Part shown: positions 33,666-42,747 of the stretch, in pieces
How positions within the stretch are numbered: the stretch's first letter is position 1
Layout of the letters: each line of letters begins with the position of its first letter
Assembly: GCA_038528965.1 (NCBI GenBank)
Contig: JBCBEC010000038.1
Span: 6,912-70,911, forward strand
Reading direction: 5' to 3'
DNA length: 64,000 nt
DNA from: Lewinella sp038528965
GTDB lineage: Bacteria; Bacteroidota; Bacteroidia; Chitinophagales; Saprospiraceae
Made by a program: the position numbers and the translations under genes
Notes under the pieces: model-generated
What the model saw: only the letters and a program-made list of their open reading frames with translations
Database searches by the model: none
What the model was told of the DNA's origin: nothing

Positions 33666-35732
33666 ATGAATAAACTGTGTTACTTAATAGTCTCCCTCCT
33701 CGCTTCTGTCCTTCTGTGCGCCAACCTTAGTGCACAGAAGCTCGATAGTTTGGAACGTTTGTGGAGTGAGATTACTAGCGACTCTTTGCGCATTCAGCAA
33801 CAACTAGACTATGCCTCTTCGCTTTACGAAGCTTATCAGTACGAAGATGCCTTTCGGTTTGCGGACCGGGTCGTGCAGTACTTTCCAGAGTCTTTGCGAG
33901 GAACAAGGCTCAATCTACGTGCCCTTTACCTGAATACCCTTTTTGCGTCTGCTACCGGCAATGTCGCTAGTTTCTATGATACATGGGATGATGCGATTTA
34001 TCAGGCTTCTGCCCTACCGGATACCTTTTACCTAATCGAATTGACTAACCTGCGGGCGGGGCAGTATTTGTATACAATGCGTTACGACTCTGCCTACCAA
34101 AGCTACCAGCAATCCCTTGATTTGGCCATTGCCATTAAAGATATTGATGCGCAAAATTCTGTACTCAACAACATGGCGATCATCTTTGGTGAACAGGGAC
34201 TGGTGCAGAAAGCCAAGGATAAGTTCTGGGAGGCTACCCAAGGAGCAATGGCGCAGGGTGATTCCATCCTGGTGTTTACAGGTCATAATAATGTAGCCCA
34301 CTGTTATGCCGAACTCGGTGAACCCGATTCTGCTCGGCTTTTCCTAGATGCTTCCCGTGCCTTTATGACAGTTGATTTTCTGGACTTTGAGAATAGCATG
34401 ATCCATTCGAATTATGGTCTTATTGCGAAGCTCGAAGCAGATTATCCAGCGGCCATTCAAGAGTACCACCGAGCCTTGTATTATGCAAAACGAGGCTCCG
34501 ACGCTATCAATATTTGTGAGGCCACCTCTCAGATAGGGCAAGCATTTTCTGAGCTATCGCAATACGATTCTGCTTCTTATTATCTGGCCCAAGCTGAGAT
34601 TCTCGCCCGACAAATGCAAGCCAATGAAGTGTTGCGCGATGTGCTACCTACCCAGGCGAAAAGTTATGCCGCTCTAGGCCGATGGGATGCCGCCTATCAG
34701 TCCGCCAGCCAAGCTATTGAACTGCGGGACGAATACCTAACGGGAGAAGTACAACGGCAAGTGGCTGAGATGGAGGCCAAATACCAACTATCGGACTACG
34801 AAAGAGAAAACGAGTTTCTCCGTACGATCGGCCAGGAGCGAGAGGAGAAGCTTAAGCAACGAACCTTTTTTTCGATCCTGGGTCTACTGGGCTTGCTCCT
34901 TATCTCGGGTTTGGCGATTTTAGCCTGGCGCCGAAACGAGACCATTCGTGCATTGAATTCAGAACTAGAAAACAAAGTGGCGGAACGCACCGCAGAATTG
35001 GAAACCGCCAACACCCAGCTCCAGGAATACGTAGAGGATTTAAAGGTCTTTACGCACGTGACTTCGCACGATCTAAAGGAACCTTTGCGGAATATATCGG
35101 GCTTCTCGAGTTTACTGAAACGCCGCTTGGCGTCCACCCTTACGGATGATTCGGCCGATTTTATGGAAATGATTCGGGTAAATGCCAACCAAATGCACGA
35201 ATTGGTAGAAGGTATACAGTTTTACTCGATGCTGGACCCACAAGTGGCACCTCCTGCTTTTGAGCCGGTGGATTTAGCTGCACTTTGCAATCGCGTACAA
35301 TCTTCTTTGGACACTTTCCTCAGCGAAAAGCAAGCGCAGTGCATTTATTCCGATGCGCTACCAGAAATTCAGGCTTCGGCGGAAGCACTACAAGTAACCA
35401 TCAAGAATTTGGTAGAGAACGCGATCAAATATAATGATGCAGCAGTACCCACTGTTGAAATCAACTACGAGCAACATGGGCAGTGGCATCTGATACGAGT
35501 AAGCGATAACGGTATCGGCTTAGAGCCGGCCTACTACGAACAAATCTTTCAGATGTTCAAGCGCCTCCATACCCGGCAAGACTATATTGGTACCGGGATG
35601 GGGCTTGGGATTAGCCGAAAACTGGTTCGCAAGTTCGGCGGCGATATTACCGTGGAAAGTACAGTGGGTGAAGGGAGTACCTTCACGGTACATTGGCCCT
35701 TTGCGGGGACGAATGGGCAGGCTAAGACCTAG
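33666..35732 (+). CDS. TPR-containing sensor histidine kinase
   Basis: A 688-residue protein from ATG 33666 (MNKLCYLIVSLLASVLLCANLSAQ), with a signal peptide, a long periplasmic TPR array (~30-350), one transmembrane helix (FFSILGLLGLLLISGLAILAW), a coiled coil (ELENKVAERTAELE) and a kinase core. The phospho-acceptor His is in FTHVTSHDLKEPLRNIS. The ATPase domain has the N-box NLVENAIKYND, DNGIGL and GTGMGLGIS. Bacteroidota use such TPR-kinases with LytTR or other response regulators, but no regulator gene is adjacent. Confidence 0.9.
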   Translation: MNKLCYLIVSLLASVLLCANLSAQKLDSLERLWSEITSDSLRIQQQLDYASSLYEAYQYEDAFRFADRVVQYFPESLRGTRLNLRALYLNTLFASATGNVASFYDTWDDAIYQASALPDTFYLIELTNLRAGQYLYTMRYDSAYQSYQQSLDLAIAIKDIDAQNSVLNNMAIIFGEQGLVQKAKDKFWEATQGAMAQGDSILVFTGHNNVAHCYAELGEPDSARLFLDASRAFMTVDFLDFENSMIHSNYGLIAKLEADYPAAIQEYHRALYYAKRGSDAINICEATSQIGQAFSELSQYDSASYYLAQAEILARQMQANEVLRDVLPTQAKSYAALGRWDAAYQSASQAIELRDEYLTGEVQRQVAEMEAKYQLSDYERENEFLRTIGQEREEKLKQRTFFSILGLLGLLLISGLAILAWRRNETIRALNSELENKVAERTAELETANTQLQEYVEDLKVFTHVTSHDLKEPLRNISGFSSLLKRRLASTLTDDSADFMEMIRVNANQMHELVEGIQFYSMLDPQVAPPAFEPVDLAALCNRVQSSLDTFLSEKQAQCIYSDALPEIQASAEALQVTIKNLVENAIKYNDAAVPTVEINYEQHGQWHLIRVSDNGIGLEPAYYEQIFQMFKRLHTRQDYIGTGMGLGISRKLVRKFGGDITVESTVGEGSTFTVHWPFAGTNGQAKT

Positions 35733-35860
35733 TAATGTCGATCTCTGATTCTCTATTCCAATTGCTTTTTACTCGCAGTACTATTCTTTCGGAACAGCAC
35801 ACCAGGAACGATTGGAGATTTAGTTTTTTACCGTAACGGGCGTGGTAACCAAAAAAACTC

Positions 35861-35868
35861 TATATTTG
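35861..35868 (+). promoter_or_regulatory. Bacteroidota -7 promoter box for rpsP
   Basis: TATATTTG fits TAnnTTTG exactly. The transcript would start near 35875 with a leader of about 85 nt that can fold: CTTCC with GGAAG, and ATCCCGT (35903-35909) with ACGGGGAT (35928-35935). This could allow autoregulation by S16, which is inferred. Confidence 0.5.
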
Positions 35869-35960
35869 CGCTTCCTTTTGAAACAAGAGGAAGATATGGC
35901 AATCCCGTAGCTTGTTAGTCAAGGTAAACGGGGATCATTCAATTAAACGGACATTTAAAG

Positions 35961-36575
35961 ATGCCAGTTAAAATTCGCTTACAGCGTAGAGGTCGCAAAC
36001 AGCGTCCATTTTACCACATCGTAGTAGCTGATTCACGTGCACCACGTGACGGTCGTTTCATCACTAAGTTAGGTACTTACAACCCAATGACTAAGCCTGC
36101 CACCATCGATATCGATCGGGAGGAAGCTTACAACTGGTTGATGAAGGGCGCTCAGCCAACGGATACGGTTCGCGCTATCCTGCGTTTTAAAGGTGTGTTG
36201 TACCGCAAGCACCTCATGCGTGGTGTACTGAAAGGTGCATTGACTCAAGAAGAGGCTGACAAGAAGTGGCAAGAATGGATTGAGGCGAAAGAGTCTAAGG
36301 TTACGGCTCGTCGTGAAGCTGCTGCTGCTGAGGTGGCTAAGCTACATGCAGATCGCTTTGGTGATGTACCAGTCATCGTAGAAGAAACGCCAGTAGAAGA
36401 GGAAGCACCGGTTGCTGAGGAAGCAGAAGCTGCCACCGAGGAGGCACCTGCTGCTGAAGAGCCAGCTGCCGAGGAAGCACCCGCCGCTGAGGCTGCTGCT
36501 GAGGAGGCACCAGCTACCGAAGAGCCAGCTGCGGAAGAAGCTCCTGCTGAAGAAGAAAAGAAAGACGAGGCGTAA
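35961..36575 (+). CDS. rpsP: 30S ribosomal protein S16 with acidic Ala/Glu-rich tail
   Basis: Residues 1-80 are a standard S16 (MPVKIRLQRRGRKQRPFYHIVVADSRAPRDGRFI). A C-terminal extension brings the length to 204, over twice the usual ~80-90 of most bacteria. It includes a helical part (HLMRGVLKGALTQEEADKKWQEW), common in Bacteroidota, and a low-complexity tail of EEAPAAEEPAAEE-type repeats from about residue 135. The tail is acidic, in contrast to the basic core, and is probably disordered. A hairpin terminator follows. Confidence 0.95.
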   Translation: MPVKIRLQRRGRKQRPFYHIVVADSRAPRDGRFITKLGTYNPMTKPATIDIDREEAYNWLMKGAQPTDTVRAILRFKGVLYRKHLMRGVLKGALTQEEADKKWQEWIEAKESKVTARREAAAAEVAKLHADRFGDVPVIVEETPVEEEAPVAEEAEAATEEAPAAEEPAAEEAPAAEAAAEEAPATEEPAAEEAPAEEEKKDEA

Positions 36576-36604
36576 TTCCCAACTCCTTCTTTAAGAAATT
36601 TAAC

Positions 36605-36638
36605 TGCCCGGCTGCTGATAGTAGTCGGGCAGTTTGCA
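36605..36638 (+). terminator. Terminator after rpsP
   Basis: CTGCCCG pairs with CGGGCAG around a 14-nt loop, followed by TTTGCATTT, 30 bp after the stop. Confidence 0.75.
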
Positions 36639-36662
36639 TTTATAGAAATTCGTCCGGAGCCG

Positions 36663-36693
36663 TTTCGAGAATTCCAAAAATGACGTATATTTG
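36663..36693 (+). promoter_or_regulatory. Complete Bacteroidota promoter ahead of a candidate small RNA
   Basis: TTTC (36663-36666) as -33 is spaced exactly 19 nt from TATATTTG (36686-36693), a perfect TAnnTTTG -7 box. No gene start is near downstream. The next structure is the small-RNA candidate, which begins about 7 nt later. Confidence 0.65.
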
Positions 36694-36696
36694 CAG

Positions 36697-36780
36697 CGGT
36701 TCTTCGGAACCATACTTTAATTCCAATGATAAACGGTGAACCTGGTAGTGCCTAATGTTGCACTACCAGGTTCGCTTTTA
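36697..36780 (+). ncRNA. Candidate small RNA with UUCG hairpin and strong terminator
   Basis: The region starts with GGTTC-TTCG-GAACC (36698-36711), a stable UUCG tetraloop hairpin. It ends with a perfect 14-bp terminator (GAACCTGGTAGTGC with GCACTACCAGGTTC, 36738-36773) followed by GCTTTT. With the promoter just upstream this forms a ~85-nt free-standing transcription unit. It contains a possible 9-codon frame (MINGEPGSA, ATG 36726) whose stop lies in the terminator loop, so a leader peptide or attenuator is an alternative. It matches no RNA family I know. Confidence 0.55.
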
Positions 36781-36831
36781 GAGCTTGTTTTGAACAGTCT
36801 GATTTCTCGAAAGTGAGCAGATTTTGTTCTG

Positions 36832-36893
36832 ATTTAGGCCCAAGGAAGGAACTACGCAGTCGCGTAGTGACTGATCGCAGTACGAAAATCAGG
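36832..36893 (+). repeat. Nested inverted repeat upstream of the 465-residue gene
   Basis: CTGATTT and AAATCAG bracket an inner perfect hairpin ACTACGC-agtc-GCGTAGT. It lies between the small-RNA terminator and the next gene, and may be a regulatory leader structure. Confidence 0.4.
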
Positions 36894-36958
36894 ATAAAAT
36901 ACGCCGCTTACGGGTAATTGAAGTTGTCCAAAAATAGCTCTTCAAATACACTTGATAG

Positions 36959-38356
36959 ATGTACGAACTTGGTGCAGAGTACCTGGCAAAACTCGAAAAT
37001 GTTGCTGCTGAAATCCAGGCGAGCGAGGTGTTGCAACAATACCTGGAGGAGGAGGAAGAGGAATTCTATAATAACCTCAAGGATCTGTTTGAGCCGCATA
37101 TCAATCTAGTCTATCAAGATGTGGCTGCCCATCATCCCCTACAGCTGATACATCTAGAGCGCATTTTGTTGGATCCAGCCTTTGAAGGGCTTTTCTTGCC
37201 ACGGATTCTGGGCTTTAGCGTATTACGCGGTACGGTAGGTGATAACCTCAAGTACCTGCGCCCCCAACACCATTTTCAGGATATTCTGTTGGCTATCTGT
37301 AACTCTGCGAACTTTGATATTCTGAAGAAGCGGATTGGTCAAACCATTCAAATTGGTTTTGCCCTTAGTAGTGATATCTGGGTGACCAACTTGATTAATA
37401 GTATCGATAATCGTCGGGTTCGTAATTACCTCCAGGGATTGAAATCAGATCGCCTACGGGTATTGGACGAGCGTAAGCGGGATTATGCGCGCTACAACCG
37501 CCAGTTCCGCAATGAGAATTTCCTGGCTGTTGTTTTTCCGGATACGCCATCGGAGTTGACCATCGAATACCCCAGTCTGGAACGATTCATTCTCTATCGG
37601 ACAAGCACCCAGGAGGACAATACTTCTTTACATCCACTGCTAGACGCCTTCGTTGGCAATAAAGCGTTGATCGGCACCCCTGAGCACATGAAAGTAAGCG
37701 TACTGTACGGCGCTTTCTTCGACGTGCCAGACGATAGCCAGGATGTTTTAGCAGAAGCTATTGAAGGTTTCCGTAAGGAACTACCCGAGGCGGATGAGAA
37801 GGTATTGGAGTTTCTATTATACCTACACGCTCATTCCGACGCTAAGCTTACGCCCCAAGCGGATTTAAATCTGGCCATGTTGTTTGATCGGACCACCAAG
37901 GACCAATTGAGCGAGTATTTCAATATCATTGAGAAGATTCATACTGACGGGTATACTAATGAAGGTACCCAGGAGGCCATTCGTGACACTTACCTGAATT
38001 ACGAAGGTCTTTCTAATTTCAATGAAGGTATCCGTCGTACGATTATCCAGTATTTCCAGTCTTTCGTTACCAATCTGGAGGAGGGCGACTACGCCGAATA
38101 CTTCGAAATCACCAAGCTATTTGCGGTCTACATGGGCTTGTTTGGCAACCAACAGTTCAATCAAGATCTGAAGGAGCTTTCCATGTCTTACGTGAAGAAA
38201 CTGCTGAAGCGTTTCATCGATAAGCGCGGGAAGGACTACCAGGACATTAAGAAGTTTGTCTCTGCCACCTTCCGGGATTTCGAATTCCTAACGGAAAAAG
38301 AAATTGTGAATCTCTTCAAAACGCGCCGTAAGCGCAAGAAGAAAGAAGAAGCTTAA
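36959..38356 (+). CDS. Conserved protein of unknown function, helical
   Basis: 465 residues, no signal peptide and no membrane helix, rich in charged helices. It has an acidic coiled region near the N-terminus (YLEEEEEEFYNNLKDLFEP), a core with LILDPAFEGLF-like and GTVGDNLKYLRPQHHFQ segments, and a strongly basic C-terminus (KTRRKRKKKEEA) that could bind nucleic acid. I do not recognise a family. The basic tail and the rpsP neighbour hint at a ribosome- or RNA-related role, which is speculation. A terminator follows 22 bp downstream. Confidence 0.75.
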   Translation: MYELGAEYLAKLENVAAEIQASEVLQQYLEEEEEEFYNNLKDLFEPHINLVYQDVAAHHPLQLIHLERILLDPAFEGLFLPRILGFSVLRGTVGDNLKYLRPQHHFQDILLAICNSANFDILKKRIGQTIQIGFALSSDIWVTNLINSIDNRRVRNYLQGLKSDRLRVLDERKRDYARYNRQFRNENFLAVVFPDTPSELTIEYPSLERFILYRTSTQEDNTSLHPLLDAFVGNKALIGTPEHMKVSVLYGAFFDVPDDSQDVLAEAIEGFRKELPEADEKVLEFLLYLHAHSDAKLTPQADLNLAMLFDRTTKDQLSEYFNIIEKIHTDGYTNEGTQEAIRDTYLNYEGLSNFNEGIRRTIIQYFQSFVTNLEEGDYAEYFEITKLFAVYMGLFGNQQFNQDLKELSMSYVKKLLKRFIDKRGKDYQDIKKFVSATFRDFEFLTEKEIVNLFKTRRKRKKKEEA

Positions 38357-38377
38357 GCCACGGCTTGCTACTGCTTC

Positions 38378-38420
38378 AAGGCCGCTTCTGCCAATAGGGT
38401 AGGAGCGGCCTTGTTGTTTT
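38378..38420 (+). terminator. Rho-independent terminator
   Basis: A 9-bp stem AAGGCCGCT/AGCGGCCTT with a 17-nt loop, followed by GTTGTTTT, shortly after the stop of the 465-residue gene. Confidence 0.8.
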
Positions 38421-38599
38421 GCAGACCATCGCCCGGATTTTACTATTTTGAGGGCGAAACGCAGCAGCAGCTTGGAGATAGTAGGGCAAGAAATGGCTAG
38501 TGCTGCCATACGTTTCCCCAATAACTAGAATGAAGGTTGTCATTTAATTACCCTTAGTAGTAGCTGGTGGTATCACGCTGCTCTAAAGTAAAATCCACT

Positions 38600-40660
38600 A
38601 TGCAATTAACCACACTGGACTGGGGCATTATTATGGCCTTCTTCCTGTTTTCCTTGCTCATTGGACTCTGGACTTCTAGACGAGCTGGCAAGGGGTTTAC
38701 AGAGTATTTCCTATCAGGTCGTGGTATGCCTTGGTGGCTGCTGGGTATCAGTATGGTGGCTACCACCTTTAGTGCAGATACCCCCAACCTAGTAGCCGAT
38801 ATCGTACGCCAAAATGGAGTTTCTGGTAATTGGGTCTGGTGGGCGTTTTTGCTGACCGGCATGCTTACCGTCTTCCTGTACGCCAAGCTCTGGCGCCGCT
38901 CCGGTGTGCTTACTGATCTTGAGTTTTACGAATTGCGCTACAGTGGTAATCCCGCCGCCTTCCTGCGTGGTTTCCGGGCCGTTTATCTAGGGGTTGTCTT
39001 CAATGTGGTCATTATGGCCACTGTCTGTCTGGCGGCCATTAAAATTGGTGCGGTATTACTGGGGCTAAGTCCGATCCAAACTTTATTGATTGCCTCCATC
39101 GTGACGGTGATCTACACTGGCTTAGGAGGGTTGCGAGGTGTGATCATTACCGACTTTTTTCAGTTTGTGCTGGCCATGGGCGGAATGATCTGGGCCGCTA
39201 TTGTCATCCTTGACCGGCCGGATATTGAAGGTCTGCAGGGCTTACTTAATCACCCGAACCTTACGGGAAAGCTAAATTTCTTCCCCGACTTCAATAATTG
39301 GGAAGTGCTCTGGCCACTCTTTATCCTACCGCTGGCGGTTCAGTGGTGGTCTGTTTGGTACCCTGGTGCTGAACCTGGCGGCGGTGGATACGTAGCCCAA
39401 CGTATGCTGTCTGCAAAAGACGAGAAACACGCTATCGGAGCCACTTTATTATTCAATATCTCACACTACGCCCTGCGTCCATGGCCATGGTTGTTGATTG
39501 CCCTAGCTTCTCTGGTGTATTACCCTCTACAGGTCAATCCCGACCCAACGGCGAATCAGGTTTATGTGCATCCCGCGGCGGCGGATACGCTAAATTCCGT
39601 TCTCAAAGAAGATGCGATTCCTTTTTTGTTAACTGATCTAAGTCTCCGACAGGCAGCTAGCGAGGATGTAGAGCTACAAGCAGAATATGGTCGCTTACAG
39701 CAAATTGTAAATCAGCACCCCATGTCCTTAGAGGTGCGATCCCTGGCCTATATCTATACCGAGAAAAACCGCTGGGTTGCTCCAGAAAATCGCAGCGATC
39801 CTTTGGCGGAGGAACAGCTGGTCTACATCCAGCTCGCGAAGCCAGAGATTGGCCTGGATAAACTGGGGCATGATTTAGGTTTTTCCCTAATGCTCCAATT
39901 TATGCCTTCGGGTTTATTAGGCTTGCTCCTAGCGGCCCTGATAGCTGCCTTTATGTCCACTTTGTCCACTCACCTCAATTGGGGGGCATCCTATCTGGTA
40001 AATGACGTTTACCGGCGTTTTATGCGCCCGGAGGCCAGCGAGCAGGAGCAGGTGAATGTCGGCCGTTTGGCTACCTTGGTGCTGATGGTGCTGGCGGCGC
40101 TTTTGGCCTTGGCCTTGGAAGACGCTCTGGGGGCCTTTAACGTCATTTTGCAAATTGGTGCCGGTACCGGTCTGCTGTTTATCCTGCGTTGGTTCTGGTG
40201 GCGAATTAATGCTTATTCGGAGATCGCTGCGATGGTCATATCCTTCGCAGTGGCCTTATACTTTGAGTTTGTACACCCCGGTGGCTTGCCAGATCACGCT
40301 AAGCTGGTGTACGGAGTGGGAATTACTACCGTAGGCTGGGTGGCAGTGACACTTTTAACGCGCCCTACGGCAAAAGAAACATTAATCCGTTTCTATCGCC
40401 TGGTCCGTCCGCATTCCCCCGGCTGGGATGCGGTTATTCAGTACGCCAAGAAAGCCGAAGAACTGGCCGCGCCAATTCCTACTAGTTCATTTATGCTAGA
40501 ATTGAGCTGCATGTTTGCGGGCTGTTTTATGGTATACGGCTTACTCTTTAGTACGGGCTATTTACTCTACGGACAGCTAGCTTTAGCAGGCGTCAGCTTC
40601 CTGGTAGTATTGGCCTCTGGCTGGGTGATTTATCGCAACTGGCCCAAAATCCAGAAGTAA
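38600..40660 (+). CDS. Sodium:solute symporter with a large hydrophilic insertion
   Basis: An SSS-family transporter of 686 residues from ATG 38600 (MQLTTLDWGIIMAFFLFSLL). Family segments include GISMVATTFSADTPNLVADI, TGLGGLRGVIITDFFQFVLAM and LIAAFMSTLSTHLNWGASYLVNDVY. It is 100-200 residues longer than typical. An insertion of about 110 hydrophilic residues (~310-420, PDPTANQVYVHPAAAD to LAKPEIGLDKLGHD) interrupts the helix pattern before the Na+-site helix. The insertion resembles no domain I recognise and may face the periplasm. The substrate is unknown. Confidence 0.85.
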   Translation: MQLTTLDWGIIMAFFLFSLLIGLWTSRRAGKGFTEYFLSGRGMPWWLLGISMVATTFSADTPNLVADIVRQNGVSGNWVWWAFLLTGMLTVFLYAKLWRRSGVLTDLEFYELRYSGNPAAFLRGFRAVYLGVVFNVVIMATVCLAAIKIGAVLLGLSPIQTLLIASIVTVIYTGLGGLRGVIITDFFQFVLAMGGMIWAAIVILDRPDIEGLQGLLNHPNLTGKLNFFPDFNNWEVLWPLFILPLAVQWWSVWYPGAEPGGGGYVAQRMLSAKDEKHAIGATLLFNISHYALRPWPWLLIALASLVYYPLQVNPDPTANQVYVHPAAADTLNSVLKEDAIPFLLTDLSLRQAASEDVELQAEYGRLQQIVNQHPMSLEVRSLAYIYTEKNRWVAPENRSDPLAEEQLVYIQLAKPEIGLDKLGHDLGFSLMLQFMPSGLLGLLLAALIAAFMSTLSTHLNWGASYLVNDVYRRFMRPEASEQEQVNVGRLATLVLMVLAALLALALEDALGAFNVILQIGAGTGLLFILRWFWWRINAYSEIAAMVISFAVALYFEFVHPGGLPDHAKLVYGVGITTVGWVAVTLLTRPTAKETLIRFYRLVRPHSPGWDAVIQYAKKAEELAAPIPTSSFMLELSCMFAGCFMVYGLLFSTGYLLYGQLALAGVSFLVVLASGWVIYRNWPKIQK

Positions 40661-40904
40661 TATTTAGGGATAAAACTGTTAAAATTTTTCGGCTGGCCAA
40701 CTATTGGTCAACCTGAGAAGTTTTTATTACCGAATGATATACTTATTAAATATTTGGGAAGGGCGACTTTTTCAGAATTTAATTTGTATTTTTAAGCAAT
40801 CGTATTTGAGAGGTGAGTCTACAGTCGCAACATTTTATTACCATAAGAGGTGACTACTTCATGGCTTTTATACGATTGCCAAATCGTTTTATCATCAAAC
40901 CTAA

Positions 40905-41144
40905 ATGCTCATGAATCGAAGGTCTCTCAAGCAGAGGTTGTTAAGAACCCGTATTGCCTTAAAACAGACCCTTACTCGAATTTTGGACATTAACAAAAAG
41001 AGAAAAGTGCTGAACGAATTAGTGGAGTTACAAGAGCATTCCGAAAAGCTCGAAGATGAGCTTAAAGTATTAAATCAGTTGGCCTTTAATCAGGCTAATT
41101 TGGTTCGGAGATACGAAAAAGAGTTAGCCGTAAGTGAAGCTTAA
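40905..41144 (+). CDS. Small basic coiled-coil protein
   Basis: 79 residues: a basic N-terminus (MNRRSLKQRLLRTRIALKQ) followed by heptad-like KVLNELVELQEHSEKLEDELKVLNQLAF, a coiled coil. It has no signal peptide. The frame is closed by a strong terminator 41 bp downstream, which supports it being a real gene. No family recognised. Confidence 0.6.
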   Translation: MLMNRRSLKQRLLRTRIALKQTLTRILDINKKRKVLNELVELQEHSEKLEDELKVLNQLAFNQANLVRRYEKELAVSEA

Positions 41145-41181
41145 TTCATTTCGGTTCTCTTAAGTAGAAACAGCGAACCAA

Positions 41182-41217
41182 TGGGGCTGCCTGCTACCAG
41201 TAGGCAGCCCATTTTTT
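41182..41217 (+). terminator. Rho-independent terminator
   Basis: TGGGGCTGCCT pairs with AGGCAGCCCA around an 8-nt loop and is followed by T6. Confidence 0.85.
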
Positions 41218-41419
41218 GTCAGCTTACTTCATCAGAGGCGAATATTTGGGTATGAATTCTTGAATTAGTTACGCTTCCTGCTTAAATTTGAAGTCCCACC
41301 TGTCAGATTTACTTTAACTTGATAATCAGTGAAGAATCAATGATTCTGCTGAAGATTCACGCCGATTTGTAGAAATCAGTGTGAAATCATGAACATTTTT
41401 CCTGCTAAATGTTGTTATC

Positions 41420-42013
41420 ATGGTCAAGCAAAGAGAAAATTCGCTTCATACCAAGTATATGAGTACGATATCGGTTGATCAACAGATAATGGAAAGCATG
41501 AAGACCAATGACGGGAGTAATCTCTGGCATCGGTCGTTCGAGCAACCCGTCCTATTGGTATTCCTACGGCACTTTGGTTGCACCTTCTGCCGGGAGGCAC
41601 TTTCTGATATTGCCAAGATTAAAGATCGGATCGAGGAAGTTGGTACGAAAATAATTTTTGTACACATGACTGATGATAAGGTGGCGGAGCGTTACTTCCA
41701 ACGTTATGATCTCAGTGGAGCCATCCACATCAGCGACCCCCAGTGCCAATACTACGCGAAGTTTGGCCTGGTCAAGGGCAATTTTACTCAACTCTTTGGA
41801 TTACAATCCTGGATCAGAGGATTCCAGGCGGCTATCATCGATGGTAATGGTGTGGGCTACAAGCAGGTAGGTGACGGTTTCCAAATGCCTGGTGTATTTG
41901 TCGTTCACGAAGGGCAAATTAAAGATGCCTTCATTCACAAACTTTCTCACGATCGCCCCGACTACGAGCAGCTCGTACTGAACTGCTGCGAAGTGGGGGA
42001 TTCACAAGGCTAA
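41420..42013 (+). CDS. Peroxiredoxin-like protein (AhpC/TSA-like, PRXL2 type)
   Basis: A thioredoxin-fold protein of 197 residues (or 184 from ATG 41459, MSTISVDQQ). The redox motif is LLVFLRHFGCTFCREAL, a CxxC in place of the single peroxidatic cysteine of classical peroxiredoxins, as in the PRXL2/SelL-related group. IIFVHMTDDKVAERYF and FVVHEGQIKDAFIH complete the fold. It probably reduces peroxides or disulfides in the cytoplasm. A pair of C-terminal cysteines (LNCCEVG) is unusual. Confidence 0.8.
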   Translation: MVKQRENSLHTKYMSTISVDQQIMESMKTNDGSNLWHRSFEQPVLLVFLRHFGCTFCREALSDIAKIKDRIEEVGTKIIFVHMTDDKVAERYFQRYDLSGAIHISDPQCQYYAKFGLVKGNFTQLFGLQSWIRGFQAAIIDGNGVGYKQVGDGFQMPGVFVVHEGQIKDAFIHKLSHDRPDYEQLVLNCCEVGDSQG

Positions 42014-42069
42014 GTAAGGGAGTTGACTTCGTGATTGCCTGACTCTTTTCTCTAATCTTATCTACGTTT

Positions 42070-42504
42070 TCACGCAGGGTATACGCCCGTTCGCATTTCT
42101 GTGAAGGAATAGCGCAACAGGTCATGAGTAGTTACTATTCCTACCAAGCGACCATCTTCCAGGATAGGGAGGGCGTGCAGTTTGTTGGATAGAAATACAT
42201 CCGCTGCTAGATCAATCTCGTCGTCCGGTGTAAGGAATACGGGATAGCTAGACATGATGTCTTTAGCCGAGATATAATCAAACTCCTTTTCGGTGTAGGT
42301 CTTTCCCGTCGTATTTAAGGTCAGTATGTAGCTGGCCTTAGCTAAGTCTTCTTTACTAATAATTCCCTTGAGCTGGTTGCTAAAGTCTAGGACCGGTATG
42401 TGATGGAAATGATGGGTATCGAAAACTCTTTTGATTTCTGAGAAGGTAGCTGTTTCGAATACTGTGATCACCTCCGTGGTCATAATTTTATCTACCGTTT
42501 TCAT
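42070..42504 (-). CDS. CBS domain-pair protein
   Basis: 144 residues from ATG 42504 (MKTVDKIMTTEVITV), made of two CBS motifs: EVITVFETATFSEIKRVFDTHHFHHIPVLD-type and a second ending HALPILEDGRLVGIVTTHDLL. CBS pairs bind adenosine nucleotides. A stand-alone pair is usually a regulatory module. The longer upstream frame adds 22 residues that do not fit the domain. Confidence 0.88.
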   Translation of the reverse strand: MKTVDKIMTTEVITVFETATFSEIKRVFDTHHFHHIPVLDFSNQLKGIISKEDLAKASYILTLNTTGKTYTEKEFDYISAKDIMSSYPVFLTPDDEIDLAADVFLSNKLHALPILEDGRLVGIVTTHDLLRYSFTEMRTGVYPA

Positions 42505-42747
42505 AAGCCCTGTTTGTTTAATGGAAAAATACGGTAGAGCTAAGGTCACCATGTTCCATTGGAGTACCACTGACGGAAATCACTCCAGCATCATGATAAA
42601 TCTTGTTCGGATACTGCTTCGATCCGCCAGGTTTAGCCCTTCTTTTTGCAGACAATGGCTGTCCAAACTGGATAATTTAGTAGTTGTGCATACTTAATCG
42701 CTTCTAGCTATAGTTAACTCCTTGCGATCCACTATTTTTGGTTTCTC

